Positions 1 through 8,300 of a stretch of 10,200 nucleotides of DNA are shown one piece after another. Numbering within the stretch: the stretch's first letter is position 1; the number at the start of each line of letters is the position of its first letter. The notes under the pieces are model-generated. The model did not search any database. It was not told the DNA's origin and saw only the letters and a program-made list of their open reading frames with translations. This stretch comes from Bacteroidota bacterium. GTDB taxonomy: Bacteria; Bacteroidota; Ignavibacteria; UBA10030. Where the stretch lies: contig DMMN01000277.1 in assembly GCA_003453835.1 (NCBI GenBank), positions 1 to 10,200 of the forward strand, read 5' to 3'. Made by a program: the position numbers and the translations under genes.

Positions 1-37
1 CGCAGCGTGAATGAGAGCGTTTGACAACCATCTGAAA

Positions 38-101
38 GTCCCGGAGGGACGTGATATTTATAACACGATCCCCAAAACAAGGATCAAGCTCCGTCAGGAG
101 C
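38..101 (-). repeat. REP-like palindrome doublet, copies 1 and 2
   Basis: Copy 1 (38-50) is GTCCC-gga-GGGAC. Copy 2 (88-101) is GCTCC-gtca-GGAGC. They start exactly 50 bases apart, with a 37-base spacer. Copy 1 is followed by GATATTTATAA at 53-63 and copy 2 by GATGAAATAT at 104-113. The strand given is relative to the doublet at 209-271, which reads the other way. Short G/C-rich palindromes with A/T-rich flanks resemble REP or BIME-type intergenic repeats; assignment to a named family is not possible from the window alone. Confidence 0.6.
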
Positions 102-208
102 GGGATGAAATATCAAAAGCAATTGAATTGCAGACACCGTTACCCAAAGATACACGAAAGAAGACGACCGAAGAAACATTGCTTGCCGGTACGTAGAGTA
201 GACATCGC

Positions 209-271
209 GCTCCTCTGGAGCTCGAAGCTTTTTGGAGAGCCCTATTATAAACATCGTAGCTCCTACGGAGC
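209..271 (+). repeat. REP-like palindrome doublet, copies 3 and 4
   Basis: Copy 3 (209-221) is GCTCC-tct-GGAGC. Copy 4 (259-271) is GCTCC-tac-GGAGC. They again start exactly 50 bases apart with a 37-base spacer. Copy 4 is preceded by TTATAAACATC (245-255), the reverse complement of the box that follows copy 1, allowing one mismatch. The reverse complement of the spacer aligns with the spacer of the first doublet through GAT-TTTATAA and CCAAAA. The two doublets therefore form an imperfect inverted pair separated by 107 bases, an arrangement like REPIN or BIME elements. Confidence 0.6.
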
Positions 272-330
272 CGTTCGTACAAAGAAGCTGACCAGTTACC
301 TTTATCATTACAAATGTGTGCGCCAACTGT

Positions 331-352
331 GGTAACATACTGAGGGGTTACC
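331..352 (-). terminator. Candidate hairpin after the ankyrin lipoprotein gene
   Basis: GGTAAC (331-336) can pair with GTTACC (347-352) across a 10-base loop. It lies just downstream of the lipoprotein stop codon. There is no T-run on either side, so it is a weak candidate for an intrinsic terminator. A second GTTACC at 295-300 could pair with the same GGTAAC, giving an alternative fold. Confidence 0.25.
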
Positions 353-366
353 TCTGTGCCGCTTCC

Positions 367-1131
367 TCACTCCGTCACCGCTCCATATTTGCGCAGCATG
401 GCGACAAGAGTCCCTGCGGTTTCTCCTCCACGCCCCTCGACGATTTGAATCGGGGTCAATCCTTCTTTATTCTCTACGTCCACATCTGCCCCCCGCATCA
501 AGAGAAGTGGCAGCACTTCCAGTCTGTTGTCGTGAGAAATCGGAGTCAATGCCCAGAGGAGTGGGCTGCGACCCGTTTCGTCGACGTGATTTACGTCAGC
601 TCCCTTATCCAACAGCATTTTGACAACCTTCGGGAGTGAATAGAAACATGCCTTATGAAGAGGGCCCCAGTCTTGAGAGACCTCTCGAATATTCGGATCT
701 GCACCCACCATGAGAAGCGACTCGACGTAGTCGGGTCGCTCGTACTCGATGGCCCACATCAAAGCTGTCTGGCCATCGCCATCTTGTTGATTTACGTTGG
801 CGCCTTTACGAATGAGAAATGACACCAGCTCCGTTCGCCTGTATCGAACAGCAAGGTGGAGCGGTCGCCAGCCAAACTCGTCTTTCGCGTACAGAAGATT
901 CCGCTCGCGCTCGATCATCCGCGTAACGTGATCGGTCTTCCCGGCTTTGATCGCCTCAAGTATCTCGCGACCCCGCTCCGGATCAACCACAGGCTCGTCT
1001 GCCTCCTTTTGATCATCGCATGAAATCATCGTCAGGGCGGAGAAGATTAAAACGCGGGTGATCATGATTGCAGGCGCCCCCGGAAGCAAGAACGGGTGAG
1101 CTGAGATGAAACGTGCGCGAGGGAGCGGCAT
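367..1131 (-). CDS. Ankyrin-repeat lipoprotein
   Basis: Predicted exported lipoprotein of 254 residues made almost entirely of ankyrin repeats. After a basic N-terminus, residues 23-37 form a hydrophobic stretch ending MIS before Cys38, a plausible lipobox; acidic residues follow the Cys. Degenerate ankyrin repeats then run from about 53 to 252, with recognisable motifs at WRPLHLAVRYRR (88-99), QTALMWAIEY (121-130), WGPLHKACF (155-163), RSPLLWAL (188-195) and LTPIQIVE (225-232). Helical ends read KGANVN, VGADPN, KGADVN and RGADVD. Ankyrin repeats bind proteins; the partner cannot be told. The start at 1131 is chosen because GGAGG lies 8 bases upstream. Starting at 1065 (MITRVLIF) would give a more ordinary short signal peptide and a 232-residue protein, but has only a weak upstream G-run. 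A longer frame back to 1293 adds residues that look non-coding. It is transcribed divergently from the sixA-like gene. Ankyrin identity is firm; the lipoprotein call is likely. Confidence 0.87.
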   Translation of the reverse strand: MPLPRARFISAHPFLLPGAPAIMITRVLIFSALTMISCDDQKEADEPVVDPERGREILEAIKAGKTDHVTRMIERERNLLYAKDEFGWRPLHLAVRYRRTELVSFLIRKGANVNQQDGDGQTALMWAIEYERPDYVESLLMVGADPNIREVSQDWGPLHKACFYSLPKVVKMLLDKGADVNHVDETGRSPLLWALTPISHDNRLEVLPLLLMRGADVDVENKEGLTPIQIVEGRGGETAGTLVAMLRKYGAVTE

Positions 1132-1136
1132 CGCTC

Positions 1137-1145
1137 TTTCCTCCC
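1137..1145 (-). promoter_or_regulatory. Strong Shine-Dalgarno sequence for the ankyrin lipoprotein
   Basis: On the minus strand this reads GGGAGGAAA, with GGAGG ending 8 bases before the ATG at 1131-1129. It is the strongest ribosome binding site I noticed at a gene start here, and it supports the start at 1131 over the in-frame ATG at 1065 and the upstream extension to 1293. Confidence 0.65.
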
Positions 1146-1308
1146 AGAAGTGGCTTTTGTGAGATTCGACTCGCTTTGGGTATCGGAAGGTAGGAGAAAT
1201 TCGATGAAATTCAATGCGCATAGTTCTCTTCTGGAGAACGTTGAAGATGCCCTTCCCCGGGGTTTTGAGCCGGTTGCGGGAACACACCGACACGCATCCG
1301 CACCTCGC

Positions 1309-1322
1309 TTGCTTTCAAGCAA
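1309..1322. promoter_or_regulatory. Inverted repeat, possible operator
   Basis: TTGCTT (1309-1314) and AAGCAA (1317-1322) are perfect reverse complements with a 2-base centre, located between the two divergent genes. The gap is too small for a good hairpin, and the symmetry is typical of a site for a dimeric DNA-binding protein. No regulator gene is seen nearby, so a binding role is inference. Confidence 0.25.
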
Positions 1323-1480
1323 CTATCGCTTCTCCCTCGCATTTCGTATATTGCCCGCCGCGGAATTGCTCGATCAAAGTAAGATACGACCGAGATGATC
1401 ATGGGGAGAAACACACGGGGCAGACCATCTTCGCTTCGCTGCCTTCAACGTTCCTTGCCGGAGCACGACTCGCAAGCAAA

Positions 1481-1975
1481 ATGAAAACCCTGTGTCTCGT
1501 AAGGCACGCAAAGTCGAGCTGGAAACGTGAATTGTTGACGGATATCGATCGCCCGCTCAACAATCAAGGGATGCGCGACGCGTCATTGATGGGAAGGGTG
1601 CTGCGGAAGAAGAACATCCAGCCAGATCTGCTCTTGGCAAGTCCTGCGAAGCGAGCGTTCGATACGTCCGTCATCATTGCACAGGAGTTGGCGTATCCTG
1701 CCGACAAGATTCGAATAGTGAAAAGGCTCTACCTGGCGCGGATCGACGAGATCCTCATGGTCATTCAAGACCTGGACGATCACTGTAACACCGCGGTTCT
1801 GGTCGGTCACAATCCCGGGCTCACTCGTCTCGCAGAACTCCTCGTTGAGGATCCTATTTCAGAAATCCCGACCACGGGTATCCTCTGCTTCGACTTCGCC
1901 GGTGCATCATGGAAACACATTGCACCCGGTTCAGTTTCCTTGCGGTTCTTTGAGTATCCAAAACGAAAGGAATGA
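1481..1975 (+). CDS. sixA: SixA-type phosphohistidine phosphatase
   Basis: Histidine phosphatase superfamily protein of 164 residues, close to the usual SixA length of about 160. LVRHAKSSW (6-14) carries the RHG-type motif, with His9 as the expected phospho-acceptor and Arg8 in the phosphate pocket. DRPLNNQG (23-30) and SPAKRAFDT (54-62, with Arg58) are typical of the SixA branch. VGHNPGL (108-114) carries the second catalytic His110. In Escherichia coli SixA acts on phosphohistidine in the HPt domain of ArcB and on phosphotransferase-system proteins; the substrate here is unknown and no histidine kinase or HPt gene is visible. The ATG at 1481 begins right at the conserved first strand. The frame stays open back to 1214, but those 89 residues resemble nothing in the family. 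No clear Shine-Dalgarno sequence precedes 1481. The protein has no signal peptide and is expected in the cytoplasm. It converges with permease B. Confidence 0.9.
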   Translation: MKTLCLVRHAKSSWKRELLTDIDRPLNNQGMRDASLMGRVLRKKNIQPDLLLASPAKRAFDTSVIIAQELAYPADKIRIVKRLYLARIDEILMVIQDLDDHCNTAVLVGHNPGLTRLAELLVEDPISEIPTTGILCFDFAGASWKHIAPGSVSLRFFEYPKRKE

Positions 1976-1989
1976 GCAAACCGGCACGG

Positions 1990-2006
1990 CTTCCGACGCC
2001 CGGAAG
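1990..2006. terminator. Hairpin between convergent genes
   Basis: CTTCCG (1990-1995) pairs perfectly with CGGAAG (2001-2006) around a 5-base loop, 14 bases after the stop of the sixA-like gene and 79 bases past the stop of permease B. As a symmetric stem it could end transcription from both sides. There is no T-run on either strand, so intrinsic termination is uncertain. Confidence 0.35.
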
Positions 2007-2085
2007 GTGGTTGCGTCGTGTCGTCATTCATGCTCATGGACGCCCGACAAGAAACCGGCGAGCCAACATCCCGGAGATTGGAAAC

Positions 2086-5000
2086 TCATTTGTGAGGATG
2101 GTTGATCGCTCGTCGTAGGCGCCACGCTTGGTGCACGGAGTACACGACCGGGACGACCACCAGCGTCAGCAACATCGAGGAGATAAGCCCGCCGATTGTC
2201 CCAAGCGAAAGAGAGTACCAGAGACTGGTTCTTTCGCCCATGATCAGCAACGGCAGAAGTCCGCCTATCGTCGTCAGGGTTGTCATCAATACCGGACGCA
2301 ACCTCCGTGATGAGGCCTCGGCCAGGGTCTCCACCGTGTAGCCTTCCGCTTCGATTCTCCTGGAGAGATAGTCGACGAGGACGATCGAGTTTGTCACGAC
2401 GATTCCAATGAGCAAGACGATTGCCGCGTAGCCGCCTCTCCCAAACGGTGTGTCCGTAAGGTAATACGCCACGAAGAGCCCGATGAGCGAAAACGGGACT
2501 GAGAGGATGATGATGAACGGCTTCACGAACGATTCGTAGAGCGAGGCCGTAATCATGAAAACAATGACAAGCCCGAAGAACGCAATCCAGAGAAGCGAGA
2601 GTTGGCTCTCTTCCGTGAGCCAGAAGAACGAGGACGACCGGTCGAAAAGGTACCCGCTGGGGAGCGGCGTGGCTTTGATTGCCGCATCCACAAACCGATC
2701 GCCGAAGCGATAGGGCCCCTTGTATTCGAACGATATCCAACGGAGGTACTGCTGGTTCTCACGGGCAATTTTCGCGGGCATCTGCCGCTCTTCAATGCGT
2801 ATCAACTCCGATAAGCGAACCTGCTCCCCGTTGGCATTCACCACCACCGCCTGACGCAAATCGTGTACGGAGAGCTCTTGATACCCGGCGACCTTTACGG
2901 CGTAGGGGACCCGCTCTCCGCGAATGTTCAGCTCACTGTGCTCGATCGCTCCTCTTGTGTACGACCTCACTGCCCGGATCACGTCGACAACGGTCAGGCC
3001 ATGTCGTGCAATCGCGTCACGATCCACCATCACCACCAGTTCATACATCTTGCTCCAACGACCAAAGGAGCGATCGATGTCCACCTCGGCAATCCTCGGG
3101 TTCCGCTCGATCTTCTCCCGAAACGTCTCCGCGATCTCTTTCACTTTATTATAGTTGTACCCCAGCACTTTGACGTAGAAACTCGGCGCGGATTCTCCTC
3201 CACTGTAGAATCCGGGACCGAACCCTGATACCGAGACGGACGCACCCCCCGTTTGGACAGCAAAGAGGACGAGGCGATTCTTCAACTCGAACGGAATTGC
3301 CGTGTTCGCGGCAGAATCGGCAATATCGACGCGCACGACTGCGTAGTCTGAATGCACGCGAGTCGTCACTTTGTCGATCCCCTGACCATTCAGCAACACG
3401 TCCCGCTCGACATCGAGGGCAACCCGATTATAGCGCTCAATTTCCGTTCCCTGCGGAAACCACACGCCGACGATCAGATACGTCTGCGATCCGAAATCCC
3501 ACACCTCTCCTTTTGAGACCTTCGAGAAGAAGAGATACGACGTTCCGCCGAGGGCATAGTTCACATAGGATCTTACCGACTGATACGTCTCGCCTCCGAA
3601 CGACTTGTTATAGAGTGCTGCCAACGCGTTTTCAGATTCGATCTTCTCAGGCAACAACCATACGGGAAGTCCGAAGAGCCAAATGGTAATTGCGATGACC
3701 AGTCGCTTCCTCAGAAGAGCGACACGAAGAAGCGATTGATAGAGATTGGAGGCCTCTGCTCCAAGACGGTCAAGGATTCCGTAAAACGTCCTGCCCGAAG
3801 AGATATTGGCGGTTGCCACCGGGATGAGCGTGAAGGAAACAACGAGCGACATGAGGAGCGAAACACCGACCGCCAGACCAAAATCAAAGAAGTATGGCTT
3901 CAGATCTGGCGGGAGGAATTGCAGCGGAAGCAGCGCGCCGACCGTTGTGAGCGTTGAAGCCACCACCGAAAGCGCGATCTCGGAGACCGCGTGCTCTATC
4001 TTCGGGAGCCGCCCTGCAGTGCCATCCTGCAAATGGCGGTTGATGTTCTCCAGCACGACGATGGAATCATCCACTAGCCGGCCAAAGCCGAGGACGAGTC
4101 CCGCCAGTGTCAACAGGTTCAATCCGACACCGAGCAACCAGAAGAACAACATCGTCCCGGCCAGCGAAAAGAGAATTGACGAGAGCACGAGCAGGGGCGC
4201 AATCAGGTTTCGCAGGAAAAGAAGAAGGACAAGAAAGATGCAAACGAGCGAGATGATGATCTCCAGGTACAGCTTCCCGAGCTCCTTGCGCATCTGCTCA
4301 CTTTTGTCCGATGCTTTGCTCAGGCTGAATCCGGGCGGAAAGCCGGTTCTGAGAACTTCCAGTTTCTGAAACACCGCCTCCGCCAACGCGAGCGTGTTCG
4401 TGTGCGGCTCCTTGTCGATCACAAGAGTGATCGTCGGTTTGCCGTTGATGCGGTAGAAGCTTCTCGGTTCGGCACGACCATCCCTCACCGATGCAACATC
4501 GCGCATTCGAATCGGTGCGCCTGCAGCGGTTCTTGTGATGACGACCTGTTCGATATCTTGAAGAGTTACTGACTCATTGCGGACCGCGATCAGGGTTCGT
4601 CCCTCCCCTCCCGCAAACGCTCCAACCGGAGCGCTGAAGTGCAACTCCCGCAGCCGCGCGGTGAGCTCATCCGATCTGAGTCCGAGCGCAACGACTTTGG
4701 CGGGATCGACCTCTACTTGGAGCTCTCGACGCTCGCCTCCAAGAACCTGGACATTTGAGATTCCTTTGATTGACATGAGCGGTGGACTGATCGACTCTTC
4801 GGCATACTTGCGCAACTCATGGGGAGCCTTCTCACCCGAGAGCGAGTAGGAAAGAAATCCCTGAAGATCCCGGAGGTCTTTTGGTACATATCGCTGAATA
4901 ACGGGAGGCAACGCGCCCGGCGGAATCGTTTCGGCAAATGCAGCGAGTTTTTCGTTCAACTCGAGGCGGGCAAAGTTGATGTCGGTCTTCTGCTCGAACT

Positions 5001-5301
5001 CGATGTCGACCGTCGATCGTCCCTCTTCCGATGTCGAGCTGACCTTGCGCACTCCCTGCACCGTATTGGCGATCTCCTCGATCGGCGCGGTGATAAATTG
5101 TTCGACCGTCTCCGGTGACGTGCTTCCCCACGATGCCAGGACAGAGAGTCGGGGAAACTCTTTTGAGGGCGCAAGTTCGAGCGGAAGGCGGGTGAAGGCG
5201 AAGATCCCACCGAGAACAAGCGCGCAGTAGAGCATGCTGACCGCGATGGGGCGGTGGAGAATGTTCCTAACCGGTGATTCCACTGAGTACTCACTTTTCA
5301 A
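2086..5301 (-). CDS. RND efflux permease B
   Basis: Inner-membrane RND-superfamily permease of 1071 residues, full length for the family (about 1000-1100). RND pumps are trimers that use the proton gradient to export substrates into a TolC-type channel through a periplasmic adaptor. TM1 is near 17-38, the first periplasmic domain about 39-340, TM2-TM6 about 343-498, TM7 about 532-550, the second periplasmic domain 551-898, and TM8-TM12 about 900-1055. TM4 holds RLVDDSIVVLEN (408-419), with Asp411 and Asp412 matching the proton-relay pair of AcrB (407/408). In TM10, GIVVTNSIVLVDY (966-978) has Thr970 where AcrB has Lys940. RRLRPVLMTTLTTIGG (999-1014) is the classic motif before TM11. The start is TTG, supported by GGAG 7 bases upstream; an in-frame GTG lies six codons later. 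The gene begins 55 bases after the stop of permease A and is probably co-transcribed with it. Substrate cannot be assigned. Confidence 0.93.
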   Translation of the reverse strand: MKSEYSVESPVRNILHRPIAVSMLYCALVLGGIFAFTRLPLELAPSKEFPRLSVLASWGSTSPETVEQFITAPIEEIANTVQGVRKVSSTSEEGRSTVDIEFEQKTDINFARLELNEKLAAFAETIPPGALPPVIQRYVPKDLRDLQGFLSYSLSGEKAPHELRKYAEESISPPLMSIKGISNVQVLGGERRELQVEVDPAKVVALGLRSDELTARLRELHFSAPVGAFAGGEGRTLIAVRNESVTLQDIEQVVITRTAAGAPIRMRDVASVRDGRAEPRSFYRINGKPTITLVIDKEPHTNTLALAEAVFQKLEVLRTGFPPGFSLSKASDKSEQMRKELGKLYLEIIISLVCIFLVLLLFLRNLIAPLLVLSSILFSLAGTMLFFWLLGVGLNLLTLAGLVLGFGRLVDDSIVVLENINRHLQDGTAGRLPKIEHAVSEIALSVVASTLTTVGALLPLQFLPPDLKPYFFDFGLAVGVSLLMSLVVSFTLIPVATANISSGRTFYGILDRLGAEASNLYQSLLRVALLRKRLVIAITIWLFGLPVWLLPEKIESENALAALYNKSFGGETYQSVRSYVNYALGGTSYLFFSKVSKGEVWDFGSQTYLIVGVWFPQGTEIERYNRVALDVERDVLLNGQGIDKVTTRVHSDYAVVRVDIADSAANTAIPFELKNRLVLFAVQTGGASVSVSGFGPGFYSGGESAPSFYVKVLGYNYNKVKEIAETFREKIERNPRIAEVDIDRSFGRWSKMYELVVMVDRDAIARHGLTVVDVIRAVRSYTRGAIEHSELNIRGERVPYAVKVAGYQELSVHDLRQAVVVNANGEQVRLSELIRIEERQMPAKIARENQQYLRWISFEYKGPYRFGDRFVDAAIKATPLPSGYLFDRSSSFFWLTEESQLSLLWIAFFGLVIVFMITASLYESFVKPFIIILSVPFSLIGLFVAYYLTDTPFGRGGYAAIVLLIGIVVTNSIVLVDYLSRRIEAEGYTVETLAEASSRRLRPVLMTTLTTIGGLLPLLIMGERTSLWYSLSLGTIGGLISSMLLTLVVVPVVYSVHQAWRLRRAINHPHK

Positions 5302-5308
5302 TGCCGTA

Positions 5309-5312
5309 CTCC
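5309..5312 (-). promoter_or_regulatory. Ribosome binding site supporting the TTG start of permease B
   Basis: On the minus strand GGAG occupies these bases and is followed by 7 bases and then TTG (5301-5299). No in-frame ATG lies near the conserved N-terminus. The spacing favours TTG over the GTG at codon 7. Confidence 0.45.
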
Positions 5313-5356
5313 GCTAAGTGCCGACCAGAAAAGGACAACGTGCTCGCCGTGTTCAG

Positions 5357-8300
5357 TTATCGATCTTTCCCATTCGCGTCGATCCTTGGCCGATTCCGGC
5401 CAATCGCCCAGCGGTCGATGTATGTATACACGACAGGAATTGCGACCAGCGTAAAGAAAGTCGATGCTATCAATCCGCCGACAAGCGGAATCGTCAGTGC
5501 TTGCACAAGCTCGGAGCCTGTCCCAAACTCGAAGACGAGCGGAACAATCCCCAGCACCGTTGTCGCAGTGGTCATGATGATCGGACGCAGCCTTCGCCGG
5601 ATCCCCTCCTTGACCGCTGCCGTCAAATCCATTCCCTCTCTCCGTAACGCAGTGATGATATCGACCGCGATCACCGCGTCATTGTCCACCGCCCCGATCA
5701 TGATCACCAGACCGATGAGCGACATCACGTTGTAGTTCTGTCCCGTGATCGCCATGGCGCCGATAGCACCGATGAATGCAAGCGGACTCGTGAGAATAAT
5801 GACAAAGGGATAGAGAATCGACTCGTATTCCGCCGCGAGAATCATGTAGACGAGGAAGATCGAGAGGAGAATGATGATCAGGAGACTCCGGAATGATTCC
5901 CGAATTTCTTCGTTTTCTCCTCCGATCGATATCGAATACCCGACGGGCAGGCTTGCGGCATGGATCTGCTGTTGGATGTCGTCTGCCACGCTCCCGATCG
6001 AACGCCCGCTCACATTGGCAACAAGGACAACCGCGCGCTGTTGGTTTTCGCGCCAGATTTCCCCTTGCCCCTCCATCCTGCGCCAGCGGATCAGCTCGCG
6101 CACCGGCACCCCCTTCCCCCCCACCTGCATCGAGGAAAGCAATACGTCGTTCATCGTCTCTCGTTGCTCTTCCGACGCTCTGACACGGATTGTGATCTTT
6201 CGGTCGAAGTCGCTGAGATATGTCGCCTCCTTGCCACGCACGTACTGGCCGACGTGCTGCGCGATGGCTTGTACGGACAAACCGTACCGGCTTGCCTGTT
6301 CGCGGTCGACTTCGATCTGATACTCGGGATTCCCACGCTGCAGCGACGTGCGGAGATCGACCAACCCTTCGATGTCCCGCAGCCGCTCGGTGAACTGCGC
6401 AGCGACGGTGCCGGCCACGAGAGGATCCCGACCTGCAATGCGGACCTTAAGATCATTCGGTTCCGGACGGAGAATCTGTTCAAACGTGGTGCCCCGTCTC
6501 TTCACGGAGAACTCAACGCCGGCATACGAGTGGCGGATCGTTGCGAGGTGCGACCGCACCTTCGCGATCATCTCCGGGGTGTTCGTGCCTGCATCCACCT
6601 TGATCTCCAGGACCGCCCTTTCAATGGAGGCATCGAGAATCGTCTGAATTGTCCGGTCTTCCGGCATCCCTACAGTGGAATAGACGCTTTTGACACCATC
6701 CAACGCAAGCAGGTCGGCCTCCATTGTTCGCACCAACAGTGATGTTCCTTCGAGAGTACTTCCCCGCGGCATTTCGACTTGAACCACAAAACGGCTTTGA
6801 TCGATGTCGGGTGCCGGTTCCGAAGGGATCAAGAACGCGATTGCTACGGACGCGGCAAAAAGCCCCAGCGTAACAACGAGAACCGCCACGCGGTGCTTCA
6901 ACGACCACTCGAGGAATCGTCCGATGGCTTCGTAGGCCGCTGCACTTACCTGATCCACGGTTTTGTAGAATGCCGGGGCGAGCCTCTCCGCGATTGACCC
7001 AGCGAGAGAAACCGATCTCGTGATGACAAGGAGGAGAAGAAGGAGGAGGAAGCGAACCGGCAGTGTTGACCAGAACCATATCGTGCCGGCGATGCCACGC
7101 TCCTTCTTTCTTTGATGCTCAAGATGTTCGGAGAGAGAAACGCTTCGGGAGACGAACACGATCTCCCTGCCGACGAGCATCGGGACCAGGGTCGCCGCCA
7201 CTAGGAGTGAGACGAGGAGGGAGATGGTCATCGTCACTCCCATATCGACAAACAACTGCTGTGCAACGCCTTCCACGAAGATGATCGGGAGGAAGATCGC
7301 GACGTTCGTGAGCGTGGACGCGGTAACGGCAAGATTGATCTCCTGCGCGCCTTCGAGTGCCGCTTCCACGACTCCCATTCCCTTTTCCCGAAGGCGCGTG
7401 ACGTTTTCGATGACGATGATCGCATTGTCCCCCAGCATGCCGATGCCGAGCGCGAGTCCCGTGAGCGAAATGATGTTCAGGTTGATGTGGAGGAAGTACA
7501 TCGCGATGAACGTTGCCAGGATCGAGATCGGCATGGTGAGACCGATGATGACCGGAAAGCGAAGGCGGCGGAGGAAGAAGAAGAGAACAAGGAATGCCAG
7601 GAGCGCGCCGATGACGATGGCCTGCTCGACATCGGTGATGGATTTAGAGATAAACTCTGCCTGATCGGAGATGACATCGAGAGCGAGAGCGGGGTATTCA
7701 GACCGGAGCCGGTCGAGGACGGCGTGGATGCGTTGTGACACTTCGACCGTATTGGAGCCGGCCTCTTTTCTAACGTGCAGCGCGATGATCTCGCGACCGT
7801 TGTAGCGCGTGATGCCGATCCGTTCCTTGAAGCCGTCGAGGACTGTTCCAAGGTCTGCGATGGTAACGGCGCGCCCTGCCGGCGTTCGGGTGACGACAAC
7901 ACGCCTGATCTCGTCGACGGTCGTAAATTCCCCCACGGTGCGGAGCGAATAACGGAACAATCCCTGCTTGATCGTTCCCCCCGGCAGATTGAGGTTTGCG
8001 CTTGCGAGCGCGCTGGAGACCTGATCGAGCGTGACGCCGAGCGAGCTCGATCGCCGCGTGTCGATTTCTACTTGAATCTCCCGCTCCAGACCGCCGAGCA
8101 CCGAAGCCTGAGCGACCCCGCTAACCTGCTCAATGCGCCGTTTGATAAGCGCCCGGGCAGTTTCCTTAAGCTCGACTAAATGCGCGCGCTCTTCATCTCC
8201 CCGTACCCTCAACCCGCCTGCTCCCTCGCCCCCTACTGTCAGGTTCACCTTTCTGTACCGCTCGGAAACCGCTACGGTCAAGACGGGCTCCGTGGCCGGA

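Larger units (their letters stand above)
1..366. other. Non-coding region with palindromic repeats
   Basis: I find no convincing gene here. The short open frames in the first 340 bases run across the palindromic repeats, resemble no family I know, and lack a good ribosome binding site. The region is visibly richer in A/T than the RND genes. It holds two inverted palindrome doublets (38-101 and 209-271) and, next to the end of the lipoprotein gene, a hairpin at 331-352. The first 37 bases show nothing recognisable. Confidence 0.6.
1132..1480. other. Divergent intergenic region with a palindrome
   Basis: These 349 bases separate two divergent genes and must hold both promoters, unless the sixA-like gene is expressed from further away. 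I could not identify a convincing pair of -35 and -10 boxes. A possible -10 like element for the plus strand, TATATT, is at 1347-1352, without a well-spaced -35. A perfect inverted repeat, TTGCTT-tc-AAGCAA, lies at 1309-1322 and could be an operator. In-frame readings that extend both genes into this region look like non-coding translation. Confidence 0.45.

Noticed and set aside
38..271. CRISPR array
   Set aside because: The palindromes are only 13-14 bases, occur in both orientations, and the spacers are related to each other; there are no uniform direct repeats and no cas genes.
11..338. Small protein genes in the first 340 bases, both strands
   Set aside because: They run through the palindromic repeats, overlap in several frames and resemble no family.
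1132..1293. N-terminal extension of the ankyrin lipoprotein
   Set aside because: It would bury the signal peptide more than 70 residues inside the protein, while a strong Shine-Dalgarno sequence sits before 1131.
1214..1480. N-terminal extension of the SixA-like protein
   Set aside because: The frame is open, but the 89 residues have no resemblance to the family, and the conserved first strand begins exactly at the ATG at 1481.
2024..2740. 238-residue minus-strand open frame
   Set aside because: It is an out-of-frame reading of permease B, rich in Arg, Ser, His and Gly without domain features.
3806..4369. 187-residue plus-strand open frame
   Set aside because: Antisense shadow of the membrane segments of permease B; very rich in Ser and Arg.
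5960..6742. 260-residue plus-strand open frame
   Set aside because: It lies antisense to permease A, whose motifs and membrane segments are continuous through this region.
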